Source: Pacificoceanicola sp049803835 (GTDB lineage: Bacteria > Pseudomonadota > Alphaproteobacteria > Rhodobacterales > Rhodobacteraceae). From it: a stretch of DNA of 64,000 nt. The notes under the pieces were generated by a model, which saw only the letters and a list, made by a program, of their open reading frames with translations, ran no database searches and was not told the DNA's origin. Location of the stretch: NCBI RefSeq assembly GCF_049803835.1, contig NZ_JBNAGK010000012.1, positions 108,215-172,214 on the forward strand, written 5' to 3'. Shown here in pieces: positions 9,333 to 17,537 of the stretch (within the stretch, counting starts at the first letter, position 1; each line of letters starts with the position of its first letter). A program made the translations under genes and the position numbers.

Positions 9333-9562
9333 CACACCTTCTCCTTGTCACCGCTGCGATTCTGGTCCTGTCCGAGCGGGCGGGTGTTGCCCGCCGAGGT
9401 CTCGTCGTGACGTTTTTCCTCGTCGCGGGTGCCGACCTTGCGGGCGATCTCGCCGCCGGAGCGGCCCTGCGCATCGGGTGCCGGGGTCATGTCTTCGGGT
9501 TTGCGGCCGAGAATCTCTTCGGTCTCGCGGTGGCCATCGGTGGAACGCTTGCGCTCGGTCAT
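9332..9562 (-). CDS. Small hydrophilic protein, 76 residues
   Basis: Starting at the ATG at 9562, with AGGAGG five bases upstream, this encodes 76 residues that are highly charged and rich in Arg, Glu, Lys, Asp and Gly, without hydrophobic segments. It is probably intrinsically disordered. Its TGA overlaps the start of the host-attachment-type gene, so the two form an operon. I do not recognise a family. A stress-protection role would be a guess based only on composition. Confidence 0.6.
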   Translation of the reverse strand: MTERKRSTDGHRETEEILGRKPEDMTPAPDAQGRSGGEIARKVGTRDEEKRHDETSAGNTRPLGQDQNRSGDKEKV

Positions 9563-9755
9563 GGTGTCCTCCTGTTTCAGGTTCATCAGACCAACGTCCG
9601 CCTGCAGCGTCGGTTCCCGACACGGCGAGCCGGTGCCCGTGGCGCACTCCGGTTTTTCAGGGCCAAATCATCCGGGACAATGCAAATTTCGATTGCTGGA
9701 ATCACCGACGAGGCGCACCCTTTGCCATTGTCAGCGATTTCCGACAGGACCATTC

Positions 9756-10580
9756 ATGAAACTCTTTACGCCTCTGGCACTGAGCGCCACTTTGCTTGCC
9801 GTGCCCCTTCCCGCTCTGGCTGCCACGCTCTCCTACGGCCCCTTCACCGGCAGCCATTACCATGAAGGCGGCAATATCGGCCCCGACTACGCAGCCACGA
9901 CCGCCCTGGACCGCACGTCGGCCTTTGGCCCGTCCGGCAGCGGCAGTTTCTCGGATTCGGTTTCCAAGACCTACACCGGGGACATGGGCGCCGGGCGGAT
10001 CGGCACCGCGGATGTGACGGGGGCAACAAACGGCACCCTCGGGACCTACGGTTTTTCCGCGAATTCGGTGGTGACCACGTCCTCCACCTGCGTCGTCGAT
10101 CCGACACCGGTCGAGGCGGACTGCCTGCCGTTCATCGGGATGCAGTCTTACATCCTCTTCGAGTTCGTCGCCTCGGCGGATGCGCAGATGAGCTATTCCA
10201 TCGACTGGGCGGGGGGCGCGGGCGATCCGGGGATCAGCCTCGCCGACTATTTCTCCTTCCAGTTCCAGGCGTTCAACGGCTTCGCCTTCTCCTCCTACGG
10301 CCTGCCCAGCTACTCGACCAACGAGCTGGGTGATCAGCAGACCGCCGGGACTCTCAGCGGCGTCCTCGACCTGGTGGGCGGCAACGCCTACCGCTTCGAG
10401 ATCGGCGTCAGGGCGCAAAGCCAGTCGAACGGCGAAGTCGGGGTTCCGGCGCTGGACAGCGGTTTCTTCACCGTCGAGGCGAGCATCGCCGCCGTTCCCC
10501 TGCCCGCCGGTCTGCCGCTGCTCCTTGGTGGATTGTCCGGGCTGGTGCTCGCTGGACGCAGGCGCAAGTCATTGCACTGA
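9756..10580 (+). CDS. VPLPA-CTERM surface protein, paralogue 1
   Basis: The protein has 274 residues. Residues 1-21 are a typical Sec signal peptide (hydrophobic core, ...LPALA then ATLSY). The C terminus carries VPLPAGLPLLLGG, a hydrophobic helix and a basic tail (AGRRRK), which is the VPLPA-CTERM sorting signal linked to exosortase-type processing in Rhodobacterales. The body contains HYHEGGNIGP, AGRIG, CLPFIGMQ, WAGGAGDPG and FNGF, all shared with the next gene. Two cysteines about 12 residues apart could form a disulfide. The ATG at 9756 was chosen because the signal peptide starts there. It is probably exported and surface anchored; its function is unknown. Confidence 0.78.
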   Translation: MKLFTPLALSATLLAVPLPALAATLSYGPFTGSHYHEGGNIGPDYAATTALDRTSAFGPSGSGSFSDSVSKTYTGDMGAGRIGTADVTGATNGTLGTYGFSANSVVTTSSTCVVDPTPVEADCLPFIGMQSYILFEFVASADAQMSYSIDWAGGAGDPGISLADYFSFQFQAFNGFAFSSYGLPSYSTNELGDQQTAGTLSGVLDLVGGNAYRFEIGVRAQSQSNGEVGVPALDSGFFTVEASIAAVPLPAGLPLLLGGLSGLVLAGRRRKSLH

Positions 10581-10712
10581 AAGGAAAACAGACCCTCCCT
10601 GAGTCCTGCAAGCGGGGGACGAAACGCCTCCGCCACCGTGCCGATTGTCCCGATTGGCCGCGGCGTGTAGACTTCGAGCATATTCTTCGTGCTCATTCAG
10701 TCAGGACTTGCC

Positions 10713-11561
10713 ATGTTGTCATTTCGTATCCCGGCCATCGCGCTGGCTATGTTTGCCCTTCCCGGAAGCCTTTCGGCGGCAACCTTCACCTACACGGCGT
10801 TCAGCGGAACGCATTACCACGCGGGCGGCAACATCGGACCCGGATATTCCGCAACCACCGCGCCGGACCGCACCTCCACTTTCGCGCCGGACGGCGGCGG
10901 ATACCTCTCGGACTCGGTCTTCGACAGCTACGCGGGGGAAATCTCCGCCGGGCGGATCGGACGCGGACAGGCCACGGGCGCAACAGGTGGCCAGCTGACC
11001 AGCGACGGCTTCTATTTCAGCTCCGACGTGACAACCGAGGCCGAATGCATCGCGAACCCCACCACCGCGACCTGCCCGCCGTTCATCCGCAGCCAGGCCG
11101 ACCTCTGGGTAGAGTTCATCCCCGATGTGAACACCACCCTCTATTACGATGTGAACTGGGCCGGCGGCGATACCGATCCGGGCCTGAACCTCGTGGATTA
11201 CGTTGACTACTCCATCGCCCGGTTCAACGGCTTCGGCTACGTCAACCTGTACAGCTATTCCACCAACACCACCGGCGAAGTGGCCCCGTTCGGGAATGAC
11301 AGCGGGTCGGTGAGCCTGCTGGCCGGGACCACCTACCGTTTCAGCCTGGCCCTCTCCGCCTATTCGATTTCAAACGGCGCAGTGGGCGTGCCCTTCCTTG
11401 ATGCGGCGGGCGTCGACGTCTCGCTGAGCGCGGTGCAGTCCAACGCCAATGCCGATCTTGTCGACGGTCTGCTTGCCCCGGTGCCCCTGCCCGCCGCGCT
11501 CGGGCTGATGGCCGGGGCGCTCGGCGGACTTGCCGGGGTGCGCAGACGCAGACGCGGCTGA
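10713..11561 (+). CDS. VPLPA-CTERM surface protein, paralogue 2
   Basis: The protein has 282 residues from the ATG at 10713, where a signal peptide begins (MLSFRIPAIALAMFALPG...). It is a clear tandem paralogue of the preceding gene: HYHAGGNIGP, DRTSTF, AGRIG, CPPFIRSQ, WAGGDTDPG, FNGFGY and SYSTN occur in the same order and spacing. It ends with PVPLPAALGLMAG, a hydrophobic helix and GVRRRRRG, the same sorting signal. The pair therefore arose by duplication followed by divergence of the exposed loops. A strong terminator follows. No exosortase gene is in the window. Confidence 0.78.
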   Translation: MLSFRIPAIALAMFALPGSLSAATFTYTAFSGTHYHAGGNIGPGYSATTAPDRTSTFAPDGGGYLSDSVFDSYAGEISAGRIGRGQATGATGGQLTSDGFYFSSDVTTEAECIANPTTATCPPFIRSQADLWVEFIPDVNTTLYYDVNWAGGDTDPGLNLVDYVDYSIARFNGFGYVNLYSYSTNTTGEVAPFGNDSGSVSLLAGTTYRFSLALSAYSISNGAVGVPFLDAAGVDVSLSAVQSNANADLVDGLLAPVPLPAALGLMAGALGGLAGVRRRRRG

Positions 11562-11572
11562 CCTCACCAGAC

Positions 11573-11604
11573 GAAAAAAGGCCCGCCGGATGGCGGGCCT
11601 TTTG
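11573..11604. terminator. Bidirectional intrinsic terminator
   Basis: A run of A, a stem AGGCCCGCC / GGCGGGCCT with a GGAT-type loop and a run of T lie between the second VPLPA-CTERM gene and the convergent superoxide dismutase gene. The symmetric A and T tracts make it suitable for both directions. Confidence 0.88.
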
Positions 11605-11624
11605 GTGTTCCGGACGACCGGGGA

Positions 11625-12224
11625 TCAGAGGCGCGAAGCCACGTTTTCCCAGTTCACCAGGTTGTCGAGGAAGTTGGCGAGATACGCGGGGCGCTTGTTG
11701 CGGAAGTCGATGTAGTAGGAGTGCTCCCACACGTCGCAACCCAGAAGCGCGGTCTGGCCGAAGCACAGCGGGTTCACGCCGTTCTCGGTCTTGGTGACCT
11801 TGAGACCGCCGTCCGTGTCTTTCACCAGCCAGCACCAGCCGGAGCCGAACTGACCTGCGCCCGCGGCGGAGAAGTCTTCCTTGAACTTCTCGACCGAGCC
11901 GAAGCTCTCCTTGATGGCGCTTTCCAGCTCGCCCGGCATGGCCGCGGCGCCCGGCCCCATCATCTCCCAGAACTGCATGTGGTTCCAGTGCTGGGACGCG
12001 TTGTTGAAGATGCCGTTCTGGGCAACCGCGCCGGCCTGGTAGGTGCCTTTGACGATCTCTTCGAGAGACTTCCCTTCCCACTCGGTGCCGGCGATCAGCT
12101 TGTTGCCGTTGTCGACATAGGCCTTGTGGTGGATGTCGTGGTGATACTCCAGCGTCTCCTGGCTCATGCCCTTGGAGGCCAGTGCGTCGTGGGCGTAGGG
12201 AAGATCGGGAAGTTCGAATGCCAT
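11625..12224 (-). CDS. sodB: Superoxide dismutase, Fe/Mn family
   Basis: The 199-residue enzyme begins MAFELPDLPY and converts superoxide to hydrogen peroxide and oxygen in the cytosol. The metal ligands of the family are visible: His in YHHDIHH, His in NASQHWNHMQFW, and Asp/His in DVWEHSYYID. GAGQFGSGWCWL in the middle and the Gln-rich region favour the iron-type subgroup, though metal preference cannot be settled by eye. Two in-frame starts exist (12230 and 12224); I prefer 12224 because it gives the canonical N terminus. Confidence 0.93.
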   Translation of the reverse strand: MAFELPDLPYAHDALASKGMSQETLEYHHDIHHKAYVDNGNKLIAGTEWEGKSLEEIVKGTYQAGAVAQNGIFNNASQHWNHMQFWEMMGPGAAAMPGELESAIKESFGSVEKFKEDFSAAGAGQFGSGWCWLVKDTDGGLKVTKTENGVNPLCFGQTALLGCDVWEHSYYIDFRNKRPAYLANFLDNLVNWENVASRL

Positions 12225-12370
12225 GGACATTCCTCCGTTTTGCTTGGGTTATTCTTGCCGTATACCTGTCCCGCCTGCCCGGTCACGTCAAGGGCAATGC
12301 GGGAAATCGCACCGTGCATCTGCGCAGGTCATCCTGCGCCCGCCTGCCTGAACGGCGGTGCGCTGCGGCG

Positions 12371-12781
12371 TTACCGGATCGGCTTCTTCTCGCACTTTCC
12401 CTTGCCACGAAACGTATCCGCATACCCGACCGGCAGAGCCGACAGGTTGAGCTCGCCATTCGCCTTCATGTAGGTCGCACGATACTGGATCGTCGCGATC
12501 TGGTTGAAATCGTTCTTGATCCGGATGTCCCAGGCAAAGGTTGTGCGCTTGGCGTTGTCGGTCTTGATCCGGCCCGCAATGGGCTTGCGGTCATTGTAAT
12601 AGAGGATCACCGGGTCCGAGACGACTACGGCCTTGGTTTGATCATCGACGCCAATGAAAAGCACTTCGGGTATATAGGAACCGCCACTGATTTCCCGGAC
12701 CTGGCATTCATAGCCGAACTGGGAAGCAAACCCGGGATTGGCGAGAAAGAGCGCGGTGGCGGCGCAGACGAAATGCTTCAT
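12371..12781 (-). CDS. Small secreted protein of unknown function
   Basis: The 136-residue protein begins with a signal peptide (MKHFVCAATALFLANPGFA then SQFGYEC). The ATG at 12781 has AAGGAG six bases upstream, which decides the start over the longer open frame. The mature part is mostly beta-strand like, contains cysteines in GYECQV and GKCEKK that may pair, and ends in a basic tail. No family is recognised. It is monocistronic by spacing, between sodB and the sarcosine oxidase operon. Confidence 0.65.
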   Translation of the reverse strand: MKHFVCAATALFLANPGFASQFGYECQVREISGGSYIPEVLFIGVDDQTKAVVVSDPVILYYNDRKPIAGRIKTDNAKRTTFAWDIRIKNDFNQIATIQYRATYMKANGELNLSALPVGYADTFRGKGKCEKKPIR

Positions 12782-12870
12782 GGTCACTCCTTGACGACAG
12801 TCCGGCCAAAGTACCTGCCCCGTCCAGGAACACAACCGCAAAGGACGCGAAAGCGCGTCAACGTCGACAC

Positions 12871-12896
12871 GCCGGGGTGGAGGGATACACCCCGGC
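12871..12896 (-). terminator. Candidate terminator of the sox operon
   Basis: A 9-bp perfect stem (GCCGGGGTG / CACCCCGGC) with an 8-base loop sits 13 bases beyond the soxG stop on the minus strand. A second hairpin, GACGCG / CGCGTC with an AAAG loop, follows at 12844-12859. Neither has a strong T-run. Confidence 0.6.
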
Positions 12897-12908
12897 GGCC
12901 GAGTGCGC

Positions 12909-13475
12909 TCAGAAGTAGCCGACCGCGCTGTCCGGGTGGGCGGCGGTCTTGAGCAGGGCAAAGGTGTAATCGGCGACGGAGCGGAAGCAGATCACCGTGG
13001 CCTCTTCTTCCGACGTCAGCCAGAAGGCCGCCGCAACCTGCGCGAAGCGGGTCCGCTTGACCTCGCCCACCGGCAGCCCTTCGGGCGAGAGGTCGGCGGG
13101 GGAGATCTTGGCCAGAACCTCGCGGATGTTGCCGCCGGTCAGACGGAACACCGCGCGGGCATCGGAAACATTGGCAACCAGCGAATGGCTCCCGGCCAGC
13201 GCCTGACCCAGCGTGTCCACAGCGCCGGTCACATCGGCATAGGGACACAGGACCAGAAGCTCGTCCGGCGACATCCAGAGCACGGCCCGGTCCCCGTCCA
13301 CCGAGGCCCGCCGCGTCTGCGGCAGGGCCGCGCCGGTGACGCCGCTCAGTGCGTGGGTCATGTCGTGCGAGGCGAGATCGCCACGCAGGGTGATCATGCC
13401 CAGCGGGCCGATCTCCTCGATCTTCACCAGGCCGTCAAAGCTGGCGTTGTTCAGCGGGCTGACGAGTTCAGACAT
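12909..13475 (-). CDS. soxG: Sarcosine oxidase gamma subunit
   Basis: The 188-residue protein starts MSELVSPLNN at 13475 and overlaps the soxA stop by eight bases. Sequence features (GMITLRGDL, WMSPDELLVL, DARAVFRLTGG) match the gamma subunit of heterotetrameric sarcosine oxidase, which is related to the GcvT-like fold and helps position tetrahydrofolate. It is the last gene of the operon, as in the usual soxBDAG order, and is followed by hairpins. Confidence 0.9.
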   Translation of the reverse strand: MSELVSPLNNASFDGLVKIEEIGPLGMITLRGDLASHDMTHALSGVTGAALPQTRRASVDGDRAVLWMSPDELLVLCPYADVTGAVDTLGQALAGSHSLVANVSDARAVFRLTGGNIREVLAKISPADLSPEGLPVGEVKRTRFAQVAAAFWLTSEEEATVICFRSVADYTFALLKTAAHPDSAVGYF

Positions 13476-16400
13476 TCTGTTTCTCCCCTTCCGGGTCAAA
13501 GAACACCGGGCTGACGATCTTGGCGGCGACCAGCGTCTCGCCGTCGTCCTTCATGAAGTGGATGATTTCGCCCATGCGGTCCGGCCCGTTCAGCACCAGA
13601 CCCATGGCAATCCCGCGATCCAGCGTCGGCGAATGGTAGGTCGAGGTCACGCGGCCCTGCGTATTGCGCTGGCCGTTGGCGTTGCGGCCGTCCTTGATCG
13701 CATAGGCGCCATCGGGCAGCACCGAGCCGTCCACCGTCTCCAGCCCGACCAGCTGCCAGCGGGTCGGATCGGTCATGTGGCTGCGCTCCTGCGCCCGCTT
13801 GCCGAGGAAGTCCTCTTTCTTCTTCGAGATCGCCCAATGCAGCCCGAGGTCCTGCGGGATCACCGTGCCGTCGGTCTCGTCGCCGATCATGATGAAGCCC
13901 TTCTCGGCCCGCATGATGTGGAGGCATTCCGTGCCATAGGGCGTGATGTTCCACTGCGCGCCAACCTGCATGCAGAGGTCCCAGAAGGCCTGGCCATAGC
14001 TCGCCGGAACGGCAATCTCGTAGCTCAGCTCGCCGGAGAAGGAGATGCGGTAGGCGCGGCAGGGAATCCCGCCGAGCGTGCCGTCCTTCCATTCCATGAA
14101 GGGCAGCGTTTCCTTGCTGACATCCATGCCGCCGAGCGCTTCGAGCAGCTTGCGGGCGTTCGGGCCGACCACGGCGATCTGGGCGTATTGCTCGGTGACG
14201 TTGGCGGTGTAGACTTTCCAGTCCCACCATTCGCACTGGAGCCAGTCTTCCATATGGGCATGGATGCGATCCGCGCCGCCGGTGGTGGTGTGGCAGAGGA
14301 AGGTCTCCTCGTCGATCCGCGCCACCACGCCGTCGTCCATCAGGAAGCCGTTCTCCGAGCACATCAAACCATAGCGGCACTTGCCCGGTTTCAGCGTGCT
14401 CATCATGTTGGTGTAGAGCATGTCGAGGAATTTGCCCGCATCCGGGCCCTTGACGATGATCTTGCCAAGCGTGGATGCGTCAAGCAGACCAAGGCTTTGC
14501 CGGGTGTTCTTCACCTCGCGCATCACCGCGTCATGCTTGCTCTCGCCTGCCTTCGGGAAGCAGTACGGGCGGCGCCAGTGGCCGACCGGCTCGAACTCCG
14601 CACCATGGGCCTCGTGCCAGGCGTGCATCGGGGTTTTCCGCAACGGCTGGAAAATCTCGCCCCGCGCCTCGCCGGCAATCGCGCCCATGGAAATGGGCGT
14701 GTACGGCGGGCGGAAGGTGGTGGTGCCGACCTGCGGGATGTCCTCACCCAGTGCATGAGCAAGCGTCGCGAGGCCGTTGATGTTGCTGAGTTTCCCCTGA
14801 TCCGTTGCCATGCCGAGCGTGGTGTAGCGCTTGGTATGCTCGACGCTCTCGTAACCCTCGCGGGCGGCGAGTTGCACGTCGGAGACCTTCACGTCGTTCT
14901 GGTAGTCGAGCCAGGCTTTCATCTTCAGCTCCGGCCCCGCGCCCTGCGGCATGAGCCAGACCGGCATCATCGCGGATTCCTCCGCAGATGCACCGCTGGA
15001 GGCCGCGCCCGAAACCGCCCCGCCACAACGCTCCGCAGCGGATTTTCCTGCCGCGTGCGCGTCTTGCAAGGCGTCATTCAGATGCAGGAAACCGTTGGCC
15101 GTGCCAGCCGGAATGACGAAAGCCTTGCCGTCGAAGCTCGTCGGCGCACGGTTCGCGTCCGGGCGGAAGAAAGCCTGCGCCTCGTCCCAGAGCAGCTTGC
15201 CGCCGCAATGGGACCACAGGTGCACGACGGGCGACCAGCCGCCGGACATGGCGACGCAGTCGCAGGCGATTTCCTCGACCATCGCGCCTTCACCAGCCTG
15301 GCTGCAGGTGTGCACACCGGTGACGCGCTTGCCGCCGAAGACCTTGGCAATCGCCTGCCCTTCGAGCACGCGAATGCCGGCCGCCTTCGCCTCTGCCACC
15401 AGAGCCGGGGCAACGGCATGGACGCGGACGTCGATGATCGCCGGAACGGACAGACCGTTGGCAACCAGCGTCAGCGCGGTGCGGTAGGCGTCATCGTTGT
15501 TGGTCACGACAACCGTGCGGTCCCCTATGGAGACCCCGTAGTCGACGACGTAATCGCGCACGGCAGAAGCCAGCATGACCCCGGGAATGTCGTTGCCCGC
15601 GAAGCTGAGCGGACGCTCGATGGCGCCGGTCGCGGTGACGATCTGTTTGCAACGGATGCGCCAGAGGCGGTGACGGGGACCGCCCGCTTTCGGCGCGTGG
15701 TCGGTCAGCCGCTCGTAGGCGAGGACATAGCCGTGGTCATAGACGCCGGACGCCATGACACGGGCGCGCAGGGTCACGTTCGGCATGGCTTTCAGCGCTG
15801 CAACGGTCTCATCGACCCAGGCCTGCGCCGGTTTGCCGTCGATTTCGCCGCCGTCCACCGGCGTGCGCCCGCCCCAATGGGCGGTCTGCTCGATCAGCAT
15901 GACCTTGAGGCCGGATTCGCCCGCTGCCTTCGCCGCCTGAAGACCGGCAACGCCGCCGCCGACGATCAGAATGTCGATGTGTGCGTAGAAATGCTCGTAG
16001 GTGTCCGGATCGCGCGTCTCCGCATCCGGCGCCTTGCCCAGACCGGCGGACTGGCGGATGAAGGGCTCGTAGACGTGCTTCCAGAACGGACGCGGGTGGA
16101 TGAACATCTTGTAGTAGAAGCCCGCGGGCAGGAAACGCGCGAACTTCTGGTTGATCGCGCCCACGTCGAATTCGAGGCTCGGCCAGTGGTTCTGCGAGGT
16201 GGCCTTCAGCCCGTCGAACAGCTCCGTCGTGGTGGCGCGGGCGTTCGGCTCGTGGGTGACGCCTTCGCCGAGGTTCACCAGCGCGTTCGGCTCCTCGGCG
16301 CCCGAGGCGACGACGCCGCGCGGGCGGTGGTACTTGAAGCTGCGGCCCATCAGCATCTGGTCATTGGCCAGAAGCGCGGACGCCAGCGTGTCGCCGGCGT

Positions 16401-16488
16401 GGCCGGTGAAGCGTTTGCCGTTGAAACTGAACGAAACCTGTTTGGAGCGGTCGATCAGGCGGCCGGATTTGGCAAGACGTGTGCTCAT
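13468..16488 (-). CDS. soxA: Sarcosine oxidase alpha subunit
   Basis: The 1006-residue subunit begins MSTRLAKSGRLIDRSK. An N-terminal 2Fe-2S-like/beta region is followed by a pyridine-nucleotide-disulfide oxidoreductase module with a dinucleotide motif (VGGGVAGLQAAKAAGESG, around residue 175). The C-terminal half is a GcvT-like tetrahydrofolate-binding domain (YRISFSGELSYEI, GTECLHIMRAEKG). Together with the other subunits it oxidatively demethylates sarcosine to glycine, passing the one-carbon unit to tetrahydrofolate. The product overlaps soxG. A dispersed hairpin repeat lies just upstream, between soxD and soxA. Confidence 0.94.
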   Translation of the reverse strand: MSTRLAKSGRLIDRSKQVSFSFNGKRFTGHAGDTLASALLANDQMLMGRSFKYHRPRGVVASGAEEPNALVNLGEGVTHEPNARATTTELFDGLKATSQNHWPSLEFDVGAINQKFARFLPAGFYYKMFIHPRPFWKHVYEPFIRQSAGLGKAPDAETRDPDTYEHFYAHIDILIVGGGVAGLQAAKAAGESGLKVMLIEQTAHWGGRTPVDGGEIDGKPAQAWVDETVAALKAMPNVTLRARVMASGVYDHGYVLAYERLTDHAPKAGGPRHRLWRIRCKQIVTATGAIERPLSFAGNDIPGVMLASAVRDYVVDYGVSIGDRTVVVTNNDDAYRTALTLVANGLSVPAIIDVRVHAVAPALVAEAKAAGIRVLEGQAIAKVFGGKRVTGVHTCSQAGEGAMVEEIACDCVAMSGGWSPVVHLWSHCGGKLLWDEAQAFFRPDANRAPTSFDGKAFVIPAGTANGFLHLNDALQDAHAAGKSAAERCGGAVSGAASSGASAEESAMMPVWLMPQGAGPELKMKAWLDYQNDVKVSDVQLAAREGYESVEHTKRYTTLGMATDQGKLSNINGLATLAHALGEDIPQVGTTTFRPPYTPISMGAIAGEARGEIFQPLRKTPMHAWHEAHGAEFEPVGHWRRPYCFPKAGESKHDAVMREVKNTRQSLGLLDASTLGKIIVKGPDAGKFLDMLYTNMMSTLKPGKCRYGLMCSENGFLMDDGVVARIDEETFLCHTTTGGADRIHAHMEDWLQCEWWDWKVYTANVTEQYAQIAVVGPNARKLLEALGGMDVSKETLPFMEWKDGTLGGIPCRAYRISFSGELSYEIAVPASYGQAFWDLCMQVGAQWNITPYGTECLHIMRAEKGFIMIGDETDGTVIPQDLGLHWAISKKKEDFLGKRAQERSHMTDPTRWQLVGLETVDGSVLPDGAYAIKDGRNANGQRNTQGRVTSTYHSPTLDRGIAMGLVLNGPDRMGEIIHFMKDDGETLVAAKIVSPVFFDPEGEKQNV

Positions 16489-16512
16489 GTGGAGGAGCCT
16501 TCGCTGGTGGCG

Positions 16513-16562
16513 GGCACCCGGGGTTTCACCCCGGACCCGAGGATATTTGAAGCAATTGGAAA
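16513..16562. repeat. Dispersed hairpin repeat, copy 1
   Basis: The plus strand reads CCGGGGT-TTC-ACCCCGG, then ACCCGAGGATATTTGAAGCA. The stem plus CCGAGG(T)ATTT motif recurs at 34835-34905, 49503-49580 and 58205-58256. Here the motif points opposite to the sox genes, filling the 76-base gap between soxD and soxA. Confidence 0.7.
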
Positions 16563-16564
16563 CA

Positions 16565-16894
16565 TCAGGACAGGTCGCGCCACGACCAGCCCGGATGCCG
16601 GGCGGAGACGGCGTTCTTGATGTGCTGCGGCGGCTCGGTCGTCTGGGCCGGATAGGTGCCGAAGACTTCAAGCGTCACGGTGTCGCGCGCGGCGAGGAAC
16701 CACTTGCCGCAGCCGTAGGCATGGCGCCAGCGCTCGAAATGCACACCGCGCTTGTTCTCGCGCAGGAAGAGGTAGCCTTCGAAGGCGTCATCCTCGGAAC
16801 CCGGCCCGAAACGCTTGAGGTGCGCTTCGCCGCCGGGAGCAAGCTCGGTTTCATCAGCTTTGACGCCACAACAGGGGCATTCAAGGATCAGCAT
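16565..16894 (-). CDS. soxD: Sarcosine oxidase delta subunit
   Basis: The 109-residue protein begins MLILECPCCG and contains HAYGCGKWF, giving the Cys3His zinc site expected for the delta subunit of heterotetrameric sarcosine oxidase. The length is typical (about 100 residues). It lies upstream of soxA with only the hairpin repeat between them. The 297 bases upstream (16895-17191) hold no gene I can support. Confidence 0.92.
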   Translation of the reverse strand: MLILECPCCGVKADETELAPGGEAHLKRFGPGSEDDAFEGYLFLRENKRGVHFERWRHAYGCGKWFLAARDTVTLEVFGTYPAQTTEPPQHIKNAVSARHPGWSWRDLS

Positions 16895-17191
16895 GGGGCC
16901 ATTCCTCTGGACAGGGAGGGGAGTGCATCCGCAGGGTGCAGGACACGGAAGAAAGACGTGGAAAGAACCCGCGTTTGCAGATCGCCGTGCGCGCGCTGCC
17001 GGTCAGAGCCGGTCGTGCGCCGAAAGCGCATGGCCGCGGCCATGGTGCCGCCTTGGGCGGCCGCAAGGACGGCTGATCTGTGCGGGATAAGGGGGCGGCG
17101 AAGGTCCGCGGTCAGGCCGCGGTCTTGGACGGAGCCGTGCGAACCGGCCACGCCAGCGGCGCAGCCGATCCGGATGTCGCGGAAAATCGTG
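16895..17191. other. Intergenic region inside the sox operon, no gene seen
   Basis: This 297-base gap separates the small membrane protein gene from soxD on the minus strand. Short frames exist on both strands but lack credible starts or composition. No strong terminator or repeat is obvious, so a promoter internal to the operon is possible but not demonstrated. Confidence 0.45.
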
Positions 17192-17473
17192 TCAGTTGCC
17201 GTTTGCGGCGTCTTCGACAGCCTTGGCAGCGCCTTCGACGGCGTTGGCAGCATCCTGAGCAGCGCCCTGGGCGTCAGCGGCCGGCGCACTTTCCTCGATG
17301 GTGACATTGATGTCGGACGCGTCCGAGCCGGAGACACCGACATTGGTGAACACGAAGAAGCCGATGACGGCGACGACAACGACGAGGATGCCGACGATGA
17401 AGGCAATCCCGGAGTTGCCACCGCGATCCGTCGTGGTGGTTGTTGTGGTGTTGTGATGCGTGGAATCGGACAT
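17192..17473 (-). CDS. Small single-pass membrane protein inserted in the sox operon
   Basis: The 93-residue protein starts MSDSTHHN, then a run of seven threonines, a DRGG linker, one strong transmembrane helix (about residues 29-51), and a 40-residue Ala/Asp/Glu-rich tail with heptad-like AAxxAAxAVE repeats that may form a helix. It sits between soxB and soxD, 64 bases after soxB. Comparable short membrane proteins occur in Rhodobacterales, but no function is known to me. It is not a known sarcosine oxidase subunit. Confidence 0.7.
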   Translation of the reverse strand: MSDSTHHNTTTTTTTDRGGNSGIAFIVGILVVVVAVIGFFVFTNVGVSGSDASDINVTIEESAPAADAQGAAQDAANAVEGAAKAVEDAANGN

Positions 17474-17537
17474 GGGTCTGTACCTCTGCAATTTCGATTT
17501 GCAGACTGAACCCCGGTCCTGTGGAAAAGGTTCCGCA

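Noticed and set aside
13336..16620. Very long open frame on the plus strand opposite soxA
   Set aside because: It mirrors soxA codon for codon, has no homology-like motifs and is rich in His, Arg and Val. This is the usual antisense artefact of high-GC coding DNA.
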